This document shows positions 10,319 through 21,898 of a stretch of 64,000 bases of DNA, piece after piece (position 1 is the stretch's first letter; the number at the start of each line of letters is the position of its first letter). Source of the DNA: Hordeum vulgare subsp. vulgare (taxonomy: Eukaryota; Streptophyta; Magnoliopsida; Poales; Poaceae). The stretch spans positions 96,954,244 through 97,018,243 of the forward strand of contig NC_058521.1 in the NCBI RefSeq assembly GCF_904849725.1, written 5' to 3'. The notes beneath the pieces were generated by a model. It searched no databases. It saw only the letters and a program-made list of their open reading frames with translations, and had not been told where the DNA came from. The position numbers were made by a program, and so were the translations under genes.

Positions 10319-13300
10319 TGTAACATCCCAAATTTTGGAATGTTAACATAATTATTAGATTGATTGTTTGTTTGTTTGAGTGATTGAAACTTGAGTGGAA
10401 TTTGAAACTTCTTTAAAAAAAATTAACGAGAGGGAATAAAATGACTTTCCCATTATTATTTTTATTTTGAATCCCTTTTCGATTTTGAGTTTGAATATTT
10501 TCAAAACCCTTTGATTAAAAATAAATCAAATGAGAGGAGGAAAAAGACATTCCAAAATCAGAGACAATGTCTTGATTCAAGTTTTAAGTATTTGCAATTT
10601 ATTTGAAATTGAAATTTCTTTTCGTTTTAAAGTTATTGCAAAAAATTTTTTTTTTTACAAAGTATTTTATTTGTTCTTGAAAATATGTTCACGTTATAGG
10701 AAATTTTATTGTGAAAATTTTGATATATAATATGCCTATATAAAATATCCTCTTAATTTCATTTATATTTGTTTTCGCTGCTTATTTTCAAAAAAAGGCA
10801 CTGTTCACTTGGTACTGTTCAGCCGAGGAGGCCGAATTTTCCCATGCGGTTGGCCGATTTGTTTTCACCCATGCGGCTCCTCTCCTTATTTTTTTCCTCT
10901 TTTCGTCTCTGTTTAGTCCCACATTGCCTACCTAATGACTTTTAGACCTTCTTTCCACCTATAAATATAGATCCATAGGAGCATCCAAAAATCACCTACT
11001 TCGGGTTAAATCAATCTTTTGGTTTGACTAGATTTATTAAATAAAAATATTTTCTTCTCTTCACCGGAATTTCTCAAAGTCGTCTCCTCTTTGGAATTAA
11101 TTCTTACTTTGCATTCTAAAGGTATTTCTCTTCATATTTTTACTTTATACTCCCGTAGTTTATTATTTCTAGACTAGTATTCTTACACTAGTATACGGTA
11201 GAGATTTATCAATTAGTCTCTGTATTTACACATTAGTCCTAGAATTATTTTAGACATAGCACTTTTATTCCGTAAAACAACTTGGCCCTGATTTTTCAAA
11301 TAGCCATAACTTTTTACTCGTTTATCCGAATTAGATGAAACCAACGCCTAGAGTTTCGTCTTGATCCCACCTATCCGGTGAACCTATCACATTGTTTTTT
11401 TTGAAATTTTCAAATTTCAAAATTTGTTCACACTCATATTCAAACTTCTTTTGATCATACCTTTTTATCCGTAGCTCCGTTTTAGATGAATCCAATTGCG
11501 TCGGATTCATATCAAAGAAATCTTCCTGTTTGTATCATTAGTTTTACCTTTTCAACTTATAATTTTGATCAAATCAGATTTATTATTAGTGCCCAAAAGT
11601 GTTCACGTCGTTCTAAGCTGATTCAATGTTATATTTAAGTATTTGTATCTTTTGATCCGCTATTTCAAATCTAGTAATTCTTTTTTTACATGTTCACATT
11701 GATCTCTTATATCCAGTAGGATCATTAGTTTTGACCTTTGAACCTTACAAATTTGAGCGATTCAAATTTGTATTCGAACATTCATTTGATCTTATCTTGC
11801 AAATCATAACACCTTTTCAATTGATTCCTTTTACCCCTAAATACCCATGTCATATATTTTTGTACATAACCATCGTACTTCAGTTCAACTTCTTTTGACC
11901 TTCTGAATGCAAATTCAATTCATACTTCAATTCACTATAACTTGTGTCGTAGTTGTAGTGCTCCATTTCAAGAAATTCCTTCTACAAATAAATTCTTATG
12001 TCTTATACTATTTTTCAAACAATATTCCTGTTGTTCTCCCAATATTTTTGATCATCTCTCATAGTGTATGCAAGTCAAGCTTATATAGCAATAGTTGATC
12101 ATCCTTTGACTCTTTTGATTTGACCCCTTTCACCTTTCCTTTTACAACACCATAAGGACATATATTTTCTTATTAAATCTTGGTATGTTGTTATTTTGCA
12201 CCAAGACATGTTTTGTTCTTATGTTCTTTTGTTTGTTCCTTTTGGCATGAGTGTTTATTGAATGCTATTCATTTACGATCGATTGCTCAGAGTGTGACGA
12301 GTAGAATTATCAGGATTATGAGAGTGACTATCTTCATCAAGTAATACCAGGCAAGTTCACATTGATCATATTTTTACCTATGGTTCTATTGCATTAGTTT
12401 CAACCTTCTTCACCCATTGCATGCAAGTAGGTACTTGGAAACTTTGGTTATTGAGTAGTATGTTATGATAGGCACCCCTAAACCATTGTTACTTTGGTCG
12501 GGACGTTATTTTGCTATGCTCCTAGTAGGCGGGGTTTGGTTGAGTGTTTATCATGAGTGTCGTGAGACACTTAATAATCAATACCTGAAGACTCCAAGAC
12601 TTGCCAGACCTCAGAACGAAATATACCTGTGGGTGAACGACGGTTCAGATGGGCTCCATGGGAAAACCAGCGGAGGACCCGGGATGCATGGAGAAGCGCC
12701 ATGACATCTTTCGGAAAGCTTCACCCAGGCTCAAAGAGATTGATGGATATTTCAAGACCCAAGGCTTACGTGCACAACCACAAGTCCTTATGGGCTCTGG
12801 CTTGGTTGGGCAACGTGGTGACTCTGGACGGGCGGTGCTACGAGATGTAGAAGAACAGTAGGATTGGATGGGCACCGACAGAGGCTCAGAGGAACCCGTT
12901 GAAAGACCATGTTTTGATCATACGGTTCTCAAACACCCCGAAGTGCGAGGACTTCATCGGAGGTGATCAAATATTGTGGGGAACGTGTGCAAAACTCTGC
13001 AGAGTACTCAAACCTAATCGATTAGCCGTGTCCACGGTCATGGACAACTTGAGCCGAAGGAACTGAAGTTATCAGGAATTCTCAACACCATTAACTTATT
13101 TATGTGGGTAATATTGATAACTTGGGTATGAGAAATGGTTGGTGGAACCTTTCTCATTAACAACCAACAATGTAGTAAATTTTTCTTTTACCTCTCTCTT
13201 GTTGTAGGAAAATTTGCTTTACGCAGAACTTAAACTACAACCCCACCTGCCATATATGCATATAGTATAGATGATATTTACACCCCTCTCTTTTGTGACT

Positions 13301-13601
13301 TGCCAGCATATTCAATATGCTGACCTACACGGCTGCAACGTCTTATGTTGCAGATATTTTGTTCGACGAGTAAGAGTATGATTCAGGGTTACGATCTGCA
13401 CTCAACTTGCCGTGGTGTTTATTGGGACTCCACTCCCTTTGACTGTTTCCGCTGAGATTTTGAGGTATATATCAGTTTTACGTTATTTTACATGTGATTG
13501 CACTTTGATATATACATTGATGTATTTTGTGTGCGAGCATACCGATAGAGGGATGGCATAGATACACAGAGGCTTGACTCGTTTTGAGTCGGGTCGCTAC
13601 A
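10319..13601 (+). repeat. 5' LTR of the Gag-only element
   Basis: 3283 bp, TGTAACATCCC to GGGTCGCTACA. The first part is AT-rich; a promoter-like segment lies near 10960, and a more GC-balanced segment (about 12600-13000) is well conserved with the other LTR. Short frames in it have no domain signature. A hand comparison of the first ~175 bases with the 3' LTR shows about 4-5% difference. Confidence 0.92.
10960..10967 (+). promoter_or_regulatory. TATA box in 5' LTR of the Gag-only element
   Basis: TATAAATA sits in the context CCACCTATAAATATAGATCC. It is preserved in the 3' LTR at 17073-17080. It is the best TATA match in the LTR and lies about 640 bp from its start, with CCACATTGC-type sequence upstream. 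Confidence 0.65.
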
Positions 13602-13605
13602 GATA

Positions 13606-13617
13606 TGGTATTAGAGC
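13606..13617 (+). other. Primer binding site (tRNA-iMet type)
   Basis: TGGTATTAGAGC starts four bases after the LTR end and differs by one base from the canonical TGGTATCAGAGC. It marks the end of the 5' LTR and gives the orientation. Confidence 0.85.
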
Positions 13618-14066
13618 AGGTGTTGACTGTAGGACGTGACCCTAGAAACTGGAAATTTCTTAGGAAAGGATGTCTCTAAAATTTTATTTGCAAGAACATC
13701 CTTTACTTATCATCTCTTCTGATTTCATCAAATGTTCTCTCTCACCTCAAATAGTTAGACAATACCCTTTCCCCTTTGACCACATGACCATGCATTTGAA
13801 GAATTGAAGCTGCACCAATTGAAGACTCTGAAGACCCAAAGATATTCAAAGACCCTGAAGTGTTCCAATATTTATATGGCCATTAGAAGTCCAAACCCCT
13901 ATTATATACCCACGTTAGATACGATGATTTGTGAGCCCTCATTTGTGAGTGTTTTCCGATAGCCACAAATAAAACCTATTCTCAAAAATATTGTTTGTAT
14001 TGTGTGTATCTCCCTCTTTCCCTCTCTCTCTTATCGATCTCATCCCTAAAGCCTTGGACCCAACAG
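13618..14066 (+). other. Untranslated leader of the Gag-only element
   Basis: About 450 bases lie between the primer site and the likely Gag start. An in-frame ATG at 13995 would add 24 residues (hydrophobic, Leu/Ser-rich) to Gag. I prefer the ATG at 14067, because the extension looks like translated CT-rich leader. No other gene is seen. Confidence 0.5.
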
Positions 14067-15056
14067 ATGAAGTATGAAGCTGGACTTGTAATCTCCAGAC
14101 CAATGACCCAGGTGGAAGCTGAAATATGGATTCAGAACATGGAGAACCACTTCGGGAGCAATTTGATTTCAAGGAAGTATGAAGTGGCACATGCTCTTCA
14201 GTACTTTACCCAAGGTGCTACTATCTGGTGGAAAATGCATCATGCCATACAAGGATTTAGTGGAGCAGAAACTTGGGACGAATTCAAGAAGACTCTGTTA
14301 AGATCCTGTCTCATTCAGGAGTGCTATGATAGCCCGGTGAAGAAACCTTGTGCATGTAAGATATGTGGAGAAATAGGACACACCTAGGAAGAACACAAGG
14401 ATGGATGCCCTCATTGTGAAGAAAATCACCCAGCAGAGGAATGCCCAACTAGTCAGGTGACTTGTTTCTTGTGTGAAGGAACCACCCACTACCCAATTAA
14501 GTGTCACATTTACCCCAAGGTGCAACAAGTTGTCAAGCAGCAGAAAGAAGCAATGAAGGAAACGGTCAAGAACAAGATTTTAGAAGAACGTGTGATGAAG
14601 GAAATTACTGAAGACCCTGATGGACAAGGCATAACCAGATTTTTCTCCAATGCATGTTACTCATGTGGAGAAGAAGGACACTTTTGAGAGGATTGCACAA
14701 AGGAAAGCAGTAAATATCTAGGAGATTTCCCGACAGAAAAAGTAGAGTTTGATCCACATGAAATGGAAGAAATGACCAGAACGAAGCAGTCCGGAAAGAA
14801 CAGGAAGTACACTCAGAAAAGCCAAATCCCTGCAGATAAGAACCTGAGTTATATACCATGTTTTAAATGCAAGACCTTAGGTCACTATGCCCATATGTGC
14901 CCAAGAAGGAAGCAGGAAAACCAAGGAGTAATAGCAAACAACAAGAAGCCCCGAGACTTGTCGGAACTCATTTGTTTTCATTGCAAGGAAGCAGGACATT
15001 ATGCTAGTAATTGTCCGCAGGGGAAGAAAGCTAAAGATGGAGTAGTTAAGTTTTGA
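14067..15056 (+). pseudogene. Gag-like protein with six zinc knuckles (two nonsense codons)
   Basis: A single reading frame of about 330 codons holds only two stops: TAG at 14385-14387 and TGA at 14685-14687. The N-terminal capsid-like part reads AHALQYFTQGATIWWKMHHA then TWDEFKKTLL, a short form of the Gypsy Gag core. Six cysteine/histidine knuckles follow: CKICGEIGHT (14355 on; the fourth ligand is His or lost), CPHCEENHPAEEC, CFLCEGTTHYPIKC, CYSCGEEGHF-stop-EDC, CFKCKTLGHYAHMC and CFHCKEAGHYASNC (ends 15014). Most plant Gypsy Gags have one knuckle or none. Knuckles bind nucleic acid, so the role would be RNA packaging. Both stops can be explained by C-to-T change (CAG to TAG, CGA to TGA). 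No pol frame follows. Confidence 0.85.
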
Positions 15057-16392
15057 CAATGGCAATAAGTGTAACATGAAGCCCTCTTGTTATCATGAGT
15101 TTATGGAGTTAAATTTTGTAACGGAAGTCTCTGAGACTGTAATAACTTCATGAATCAATAAAATTTATTGTGTCATGATTGCCTATGTTGAAACGATATG
15201 CGTTGTTTCTCTACGAACAAAGATCTCTGGACATTTATGAGGATATGAGAAAATATGTTCTATGCAGGCATGAGTATATTTCGTTTCAAGTGTGGTAGTA
15301 ATCGGTAAACCCACAGGATCCAATGACTAGGACTGTACCATGCATACCAAGGAGTCAAATCCATCGAATACAGTTGAAGGAAATGTTGGACCATATCAAA
15401 CTATGTGGGTGACAACATTTGTAACCAAGTACCTTTGAAGTGGAATTTCGAGAATAGAATGAGGAAATTAAGGAATTAATATGAGGAACTAACACTTTTA
15501 TTGGTTCACGGTCCAATGGAAAGGAAAATGAGTTCAAGGAATACAACCCGTACCAAGGATGCATCTCAAGATTTTAATAAAGGTTGCCCCAAGAGCATGA
15601 AGGAATAAGCTATGATGGATTAACAAACATTTTCTTAGAAGCATGCGAAAAACCTGAGAGTGGTAAAGAATACGATAAATGTTTTGCTCAGCTTGCAGAA
15701 CCAATGGTTCCGTTCGAACTTCGTTCGTGTACAAGAGAAATTCTGCAATGCTTGTGAGGACGCCCAAGTGTTAGAATACAAGATTCACTAAACCTTATAC
15801 AAGGTAATGATTTTAGTGCGACATGGCTTGGCCACCATGACGACTTACTCTTATCATTCTCTTGCTATTCGGAATGGTAAATCTGAGAGACTTACCCATA
15901 GTGAGAGACGACGTTGTTTGAAGCTTTTTTTAAGCCTTAGAATGGTATGATGAAGACCCATGTACATGGCACTTGTTGTCACGCGTAGGAAATTTTACGG
16001 TGAGGATAAAGCCAAGACCCTTCTCACTGCAGGATAACCACAAATGGTAGACCACCATGAGAATCATTGATAGGTTATTTAGAATGGTCACGAGACTTAT
16101 CAGTTAAGAAGACCTAGTGACGGAAGAAGCTTATATAAACAGAAGAACCCTTGTTTTTGATGGACACGTTACGAATATAACGGAAGAGCATCACCAAAGG
16201 AGTTAGTATGAAGAATGTAAGGAGACACATGCCAAGACCCGAGAGGGTTGTTAAAACATTTTGAGGGACCAGTAATCCTCATTTTAAGTGTGGTAGCATC
16301 CCACTTTGGAGGAGATTGGATTTGTTAAAAGACTCCCAAACCCTAACCTTTTCTTTCTAACCTCTTCAAATCTCGAGGACGAGATTCATTTT
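15057..16392 (+). other. Non-coding internal region of the Gag-only element
   Basis: I find no protease, RT or integrase motif in any frame. The start resembles a gene 3' end, with AATAAA at 15157. The rest is AT-rich unique sequence. The tract AAGTGTGGTAG, part of the polypurine signal, occurs at 15288 and 16286 as well as next to the LTR at 16393. The phrase CTCGAGGACGAGATTCATTT just before the 3' LTR is typical of the end of Gypsy internal domains. Confidence 0.6.
15157..15162 (+). terminator. Possible polyadenylation signal after gag
   Basis: AATAAA sits 101 bases after the gag stop, within TGAATCAATAAAATTTATTG. A site here could give a short gag-only transcript that lacks the 3' LTR. 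AATAAA is frequent by chance in AT-rich DNA, so this is weak. Confidence 0.3.
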
Positions 16393-16406
16393 AAGTGTGG
16401 TAGGTT
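16393..16406 (+). other. Polypurine-like tract of the Gag-only element
   Basis: AAGTGTGGTAGGTT lies directly before the TGTAACATCCC of the 3' LTR. It is purine-rich with T interruptions, as in many plant Gypsy elements. Confidence 0.65.
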
Positions 16407-19400
16407 TGTAACATCCCAAATTTTGGAATGTTAATATAATTATTAGATTGATTGTTTGTTTGTTTGAGTGATTGAAACTTGAGTAGAACTTGAAACTTGT
16501 TTAAAATAAATTTAACGAGAGGGAATAAAATGACTTTCCCATTATTATTTTTATTTTGAATCCATTTTCAATTTTGAGTTTGAATATTTTCAAAACCCTT
16601 TGATTAAAAAAAATCAAATGAGAGGAAGAAAATGACATTCCAAAATCAGAGACAATGTCTTGATTCAAATTTTAAGTATTTGCAATTTATTTGAAATTCA
16701 AATTTCCTTTCGTTTTAAAGTTATTGCAAAAAATTATTTTTTCTAAAAATTATTTTATTTGGTCTTGAAAATATGTTCATGTTATAGGAAAATTTATTCT
16801 GAAAATTTGGATATATAATATGCCTATATAAAATATGCTCTTAATTTCATTCATATTTGTTTTTGCTGTTTATTTTCAAAAAAACAAAAAAAGGCACTCT
16901 TCACTCGGTACTATTCAGCCGAGGAGAAACAAAAAAGAAGCTGGCCGAATTTTCCCATGCGGCTGGCCGATTTGTTTTGGCCCATGCGGCTCCTCTCCCT
17001 CTTTTTCTCCTCTTTTCGTCTATGTTTAGTCCCACATTGCTTACCTAATGACTTTTAGACCTTCTTTCCACCTATAAATATAGATCCATAGGAGCATCCA
17101 AAAATCACCTACTTCGGGTTAAATCAATCTTTTGGTTTGACTAGATTTATTAAATAAAAATATTTTCTTCTCTTCGGCGGGATTTCTCGAAGTCATCTTC
17201 TCTTTGGAATTAATTCTTACTCTGCATTCTAAAGGTATTTCTCTTCGTATTTTTCTTTTATACTCCCGTAGTTTATTATTTATAGACTAGTATTCCTACA
17301 CTAGTATACGGTAGAGTAATTAGATTTATCAATTAGTCTTTGTATTTACACATTAGTCCTAGAATTCTTTTAGACATAGCACTTTTCTTCCGTAAAACAG
17401 CTTGGCCCTGATTTTTCAAATAGCCATAACTTTTTACTCGTTTATCCGAATTAAATGAAACCAACGCCTAGAGTTTTGTATTGACCCCACCTATCCGGTG
17501 AACCTATCATATCAGTTTTTTTTTGAAATTTTCAAATTTTGAAATTTTCAAATTTTGAAATTTGTTCACACAAATATTCAAACTTCTTTTGATCTTACCT
17601 TTTGATCTGTAGCTCTGGTTTAGATGAATCCAATTGCGTCGGATTCGTATTAAAGAAATCATTCCGTTTGTATCATTAGTTTTAACTTTTCAATTTATAA
17701 TTTTGATCAAATCAGATTTATCTATTAGTGTCCAAAAGTGTTCACATCGTTCTAAGTTGATTCAGTGTTATATTGAAGTATTTGTATCTTTTGATCCATT
17801 ATTTCAAATCTAGTAATTCTTTTTCTACATGTTCATATTGATATCTTATATGCAGTAGCATCATTAGTTTCGACTTTTGAACCTTACGAATTTGAGCGGT
17901 TCAAATTTGTATTCTAACATTCATTTGATCTTATCTTGCAAATCGTAACACCTTTTCAATTGATTCCTTTTACCCATAAATACCCATGTCATATATTTTT
18001 GTACATAACCATCTTACTTCAGTCCATCGTACTTAAGTTCAACTTCTTTTGACCTTCTGAATGCAAATTCAATTCATACTTCAATTCACTATAACTTGTG
18101 TCGTAGTTGTAGTGGTCCATTTCAAGAAATTCCTTCTATAAATAAATTCTTATGTCTTATACTATTTGTCAAACAACATTCATGTTTTTCTCCCAATATT
18201 TTTGTTCATCTCCCATAGTGTATGCAAGTCAAGCTTATATAGCGATAGTTGATCATCCTTTGAATCTTTTGATTTGACCCCTTTCACCTTTCCTTTTACA
18301 ACACCATAAGGCCATACCTTTTTTTATTAAATCTTGGTATGTTGTTATTTTGCACCAAGACATGTTTTGTTCTTATGTTCTTTTGGTTGTTCCTTTTGGC
18401 ATGAATGTTTATTGAATGCTATTCATTTACGATAGATTGCTCGGAGTGTGACGAGTAGAATTATCAGGATTATGAGAGTGACTATCTTCATCAAGTAATA
18501 CCAGGCAAGTTCACATTGATCATATTTTTACCTATGGTTTTATTGCATTAGTTTCAACCTTCTTCACCCATTGCATGCAAGTAGGTACTTGGAAACTTTG
18601 GTTATTGAGTAGTATGTTATGATAGGCACCCCTAAACCATTGTTACTTTGGCTGGGACGTTATTTTGCTATGCTCCTAGTAGACGGGGTTTGGTTGAGTG
18701 TTTATCATGAGTGTTGTGAGAAACTTAATAATCAAGACCTGAAGACTCCAAGACTTGCAAGACCTCCGAACGAATATACCTCTGGGTGAAGGACGGTTCA
18801 GACGGGCTCCCTGGGAAAACCAGCGGAGGACCCGGGATGCATGGAGAAGCGCCATGACATCTTGCGGAAAGCTTCACCCAGGCTCAAAGACATGGATGTA
18901 TATTTCAAGACCCAAGGCTTACCTGCACAGCCACAAGTCATTATGGGCTCTGCCTTGGTTGGACAACATGGTGACTCTGGACGGGCGGTGCTACGAGATG
19001 TAGAAGAACGGTAGGATTGGATGGGCACCGAAAGAGGCTCAGAGGAACCCGTTGAAAGACCATGTTTTGATCATCCGGTTCTCAAACACCGTGAAGTGCG
19101 AGGACTTCATCGGAGGCGATCAAATCTTGTGGGGAACGTGTGCAAAAATCTGCAGAGTACTCAAACCTAATCAATTAGCCGTGTCCACGGTCATGGACAA
19201 CTTGAGCCGAAGGAACTGAAGTTATCAGGAATTCTCAACACCATTAAATTATTTATGTGGGTAATATTGATAACTTGGGTATGAGAAATGGTTGGTGGAA
19301 CCTTTCTCATTAACAACCAACAATGTAGTAAATTTTGCTTTACCTCTCTCTTGTTGTAGGCAAATTTGCTTTACGCAAAACTTAAACTACAGCCCCACCT

Positions 19401-19754
19401 GCCATATATGCATATAGTATAGATGATATTTATGTCCCTATCTTTTGTGGCTTGCCGGCATATTCAATATGCTGACCTACACGGCTGCAACATCTTATGT
19501 TGCAGATATTTTCTTCGATGAGTAAGAGGATGATTCAGGGTTACGGTCTGCACTCCACTTGCCGTTGGTGTTTATTGGGACTCCACTTCCTTTGGTTGTT
19601 TCCGCTAAGATTTTGAGGTATATATCAGTTTCACGTTATTTTACATGTGATTGCACTTTGATTTATACATTGATGTACTGTGTGTGCCAGCATACTGATC
19701 CAGGGATGGCACAGATACACAGAGGCTTGACTCGTTTTGAGTCGGGTCGCTTTA
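16407..19754 (+). repeat. 3' LTR of the Gag-only element
   Basis: 3348 bp, collinear with 10319-13601. The terminus reads GGGTCGCTTTA where the 5' LTR has GGGTCGCTACA, so the CA end has mutated. Small insertions (for example near 16881 and 17545) account for the extra length. TATAAATA is at 17073-17080. Confidence 0.92.
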
Positions 19755-19759
19755 ACACA

Positions 19760-20081
19760 AGTCTGAAATGTTTGAAAAGTTCAATCAATTTCAGTGTGAA
19801 GTTGAGAATCATCATAACAAGAAGATTAAATTCCCGCGATCTAATCGTGGAGGAGAATATCTGAGTTATGAGTTTGTCATGCACTTAAGAGAGTGTGGAA
19901 TTGTTCCACAGCTCACGCCGCCTGGAACACCACATCGTAATGGTGTGTCCGAATGTTGTAATCGTACTTTATTGTATATGGTGTGTTCTATGATGTCTCT
20001 TACCGATTTGCCACTATCGTTTTGGGGCTAAGCACTAAGGGCAGTTGCATTCACTCTAAATAGGGCTCCATCCAAATCTGT
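19760..20081 (+). pseudogene. Copia integrase fragment (part B)
   Basis: Continues part A after the Gag-only element. Catalytic-core motifs are KFPRSNRGGEYLSYEF, where the second catalytic Asp is Asn (usual SDRGGEY), and TPPGTPHRNGVSECCNRTLL with the catalytic Glu kept. The frame stops at TAA 20029-20031, after SFWG. It aligns with 52650-52960 of the intact-length Angela element. It breaks off at 20081, where chromovirus X begins. Confidence 0.87.
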
Positions 20082-20113
20082 TGTGGGGACCCCAAATTCT
20101 AGGTCGAGATCAC

Positions 20114-21626
20114 TGATACGTCTCCAACATATCTATAATTTTTTATGGTTCCATGCTATTATCTTGTCAAACTTTGGATGTTTTGTATGCATTGTATATC
20201 TTTTTTGGGAGTAACTTATTAACTCAGTGCCAAGTGCCAGTTCCTGTTTTTTCCGTGTTTTTGACCTTTTTCAGAGGAGAATATCAAACGGAGTCCAAAT
20301 GGAATAAAACCTCCGGAAAGATTTTTTCCGGAACAGAAGATACGTAGGGAGCTTGAGAACCAAGGCAAAGGGTCACGGGGGAGGCCACAATCCCCCTAGC
20401 TGCGGCCTGGGGGGGGGGGGGGGGCTAGCAGGCTTGTGGCCTCCCCGTGACTCCTTTGCCCTACCTCTTCCGCCTATAAATTCCCTAAAAATCTGAAACC
20501 ACGGAAGGGAGCCAAGAAAATACTTTTCCGCCACCGCAAGCTTCTGTCTCCGCAAGATCCCATCTGGGGCACGTTCTGGTGCCCTGCCGGAGGGGGGATT
20601 CGGACACGGAGGGCTTCTTCATCAACACCATTGCCTCTCCGATGATGCATGAGTAGTTCACCACACACCTTCGGGTCCATAGCTAGTAGCTAGATGACTT
20701 CTTCTCTCTCTTGGATCTTCAATACAAAGTTCTCCATGATCTTCATGGAGATCTATCCGATGTAATCCTCTTTTGCGGTGTGTTTGTCGAGATCCGAAGA
20801 ATTGTGGATTTACGATTAGATTATCTATGAATCTTCTTTGAGTTTCTTCTGAGCTCTCATATGCATGATTTCATATCCTTGTAATTCTCTTCGAGTTGTG
20901 GGTTTCGTTTGGCCAACTTGATCTATAATTCTTGCAATGGGAGAAGTGCTTGGTTTTGGGTTCATACCGTGCGGTGTCCTCACCGAGTGACAGAAAGGGT
21001 AGCAAGGCACGCATCATGTTGTTGCCATCAAGGGTAAAATGATGGGGTTTATATCTATTGCATGAATCTATTCCTCTACATCATGTCATCTTGCTTAAGG
21101 CGTTACTCTGTTTGTTATGAACTCAATACACTAGATGCATGCTGGATAGCGGTCGATGTGTGGAGTAATAGTAGTATATTAAGAAAGTATCGGTCTACTT
21201 GTCTCGGACGTGATGCCTATATGTATGATCATTGCCTTAGATATCGTCATAACTTTGCATGGTTCTATCAATTGCTCGACAGTAATTCGTTCACCCATCG
21301 TAATATTTGCTATCATGAGAGAAGCCTCTAGTGAACACTATGGCCCCTGGGTCTACTTCACATCATATTTTCAGCCCTACACTTTTACTTTGTTGCACTT
21401 TCCGCCTTCAGATCTCACCTTGCAATCAATCGTGAAGGGATTGACAACCCCTTTGTAGCATTTGGTGCAAGTTTGCTATTTTTGCGCAGGTACTTTGGAG
21501 ACTTGCCTTGATACTCCTACTGGATTGGTACCTTGGTTCTCAAACTGAGGGAAATACTTACTGCTACTGTGCTGCATCACCCTTTCCTCTTCAAGGGAAA
21601 AACCAACGCAAGCTCAAGAGGTAGCA
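20114..21626 (+). repeat. 5' LTR of the Sabrina-like element
   Basis: 1513 bp, TGATACGTCTCCAACATATC to GAGGTAGCA. It has a poly-G run near 20408-20424, a TATA box at 20475, and the motif CCTCTTCAAGGGAAAAACCA near its end. The TGATACGTC start is shared with the minus-strand reading of the Athila-like and Y LTRs. Confidence 0.93.
20475..20482 (+). promoter_or_regulatory. TATA box of the Sabrina-like LTR
   Basis: TATAAATT in CCTCTTCCGCCTATAAATTC, preserved in the 3' LTR at 27130-27137. It lies downstream of the GC-rich module, as in the Y and Athila-like LTRs. Confidence 0.65.
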
Positions 21627-21637
21627 GGAAGAATTTC

Positions 21638-21655
21638 TGGCGCCGTTGCCGGGGA
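21638..21655 (+). other. Primer binding site (tRNA-Asp)
   Basis: TGGCGCCGTTGCCGGGGA is a full 18-base complement of the plant tRNA-Asp 3' end as I recall it. It lies 11 bases after the 5' LTR. Confidence 0.9.
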
Positions 21656-21898
21656 GCATCAAGTCAAGAATAGTCTTCCTCCAACGTGTCAATTTCTGGC
21701 ATCGGGGACTATTCTAAGTGAAGCTTATCCAAGTAACTGTCGCAAACTCATCTCTTGCATTTACTTTTTGGCCTATCGTTTTCCTCTCCCCCACTTCTGA
21801 AAAACAAAAATTTACAAAAATATTTGCCTTTTTCGTTCGCCCTTTTCTTTCGCTTGCTTTTTGTTCGCTTGTGTGCTTGTCTGCTTGTTGAAGTCACC

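Larger units (their letters stand above)
10319..19754 (+). mobile_element. Non-autonomous LTR retrotransposon with Gag only (LARD / TR-GAG type)
   Basis: Direct repeats 10319-13601 and 16407-19754 both begin TGTAACATCCCAAATTTTGG. They flank a 2.8 kb internal region with a tRNA-iMet-type primer site and a polypurine-like tract. Target duplication: GCACA (10314-10318) before and ACACA (19755-19759) after, one mismatch; removing the element restores the Copia integrase sequence, which confirms both ends. The only coding content is a zinc-knuckle-rich Gag (14067-15056), with no protease, RT or integrase. Gag-only elements with long LTRs are known in plants as TR-GAG; I do not recognise the family name. 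Movement would need pol from a related Gypsy element. Confidence 0.9.

Noticed and set aside
12465..12875. Overlapping frames in the Gag-only element LTR, repeated at 18755-19028
   Set aside because: Repeated only because LTRs are paired; frames differ between copies and lack domains.
21638..21655. tRNA-Asp-like sequence as a tRNA gene
   Set aside because: Only the 18-base complement of the tRNA 3' end is present; it is a primer binding site.
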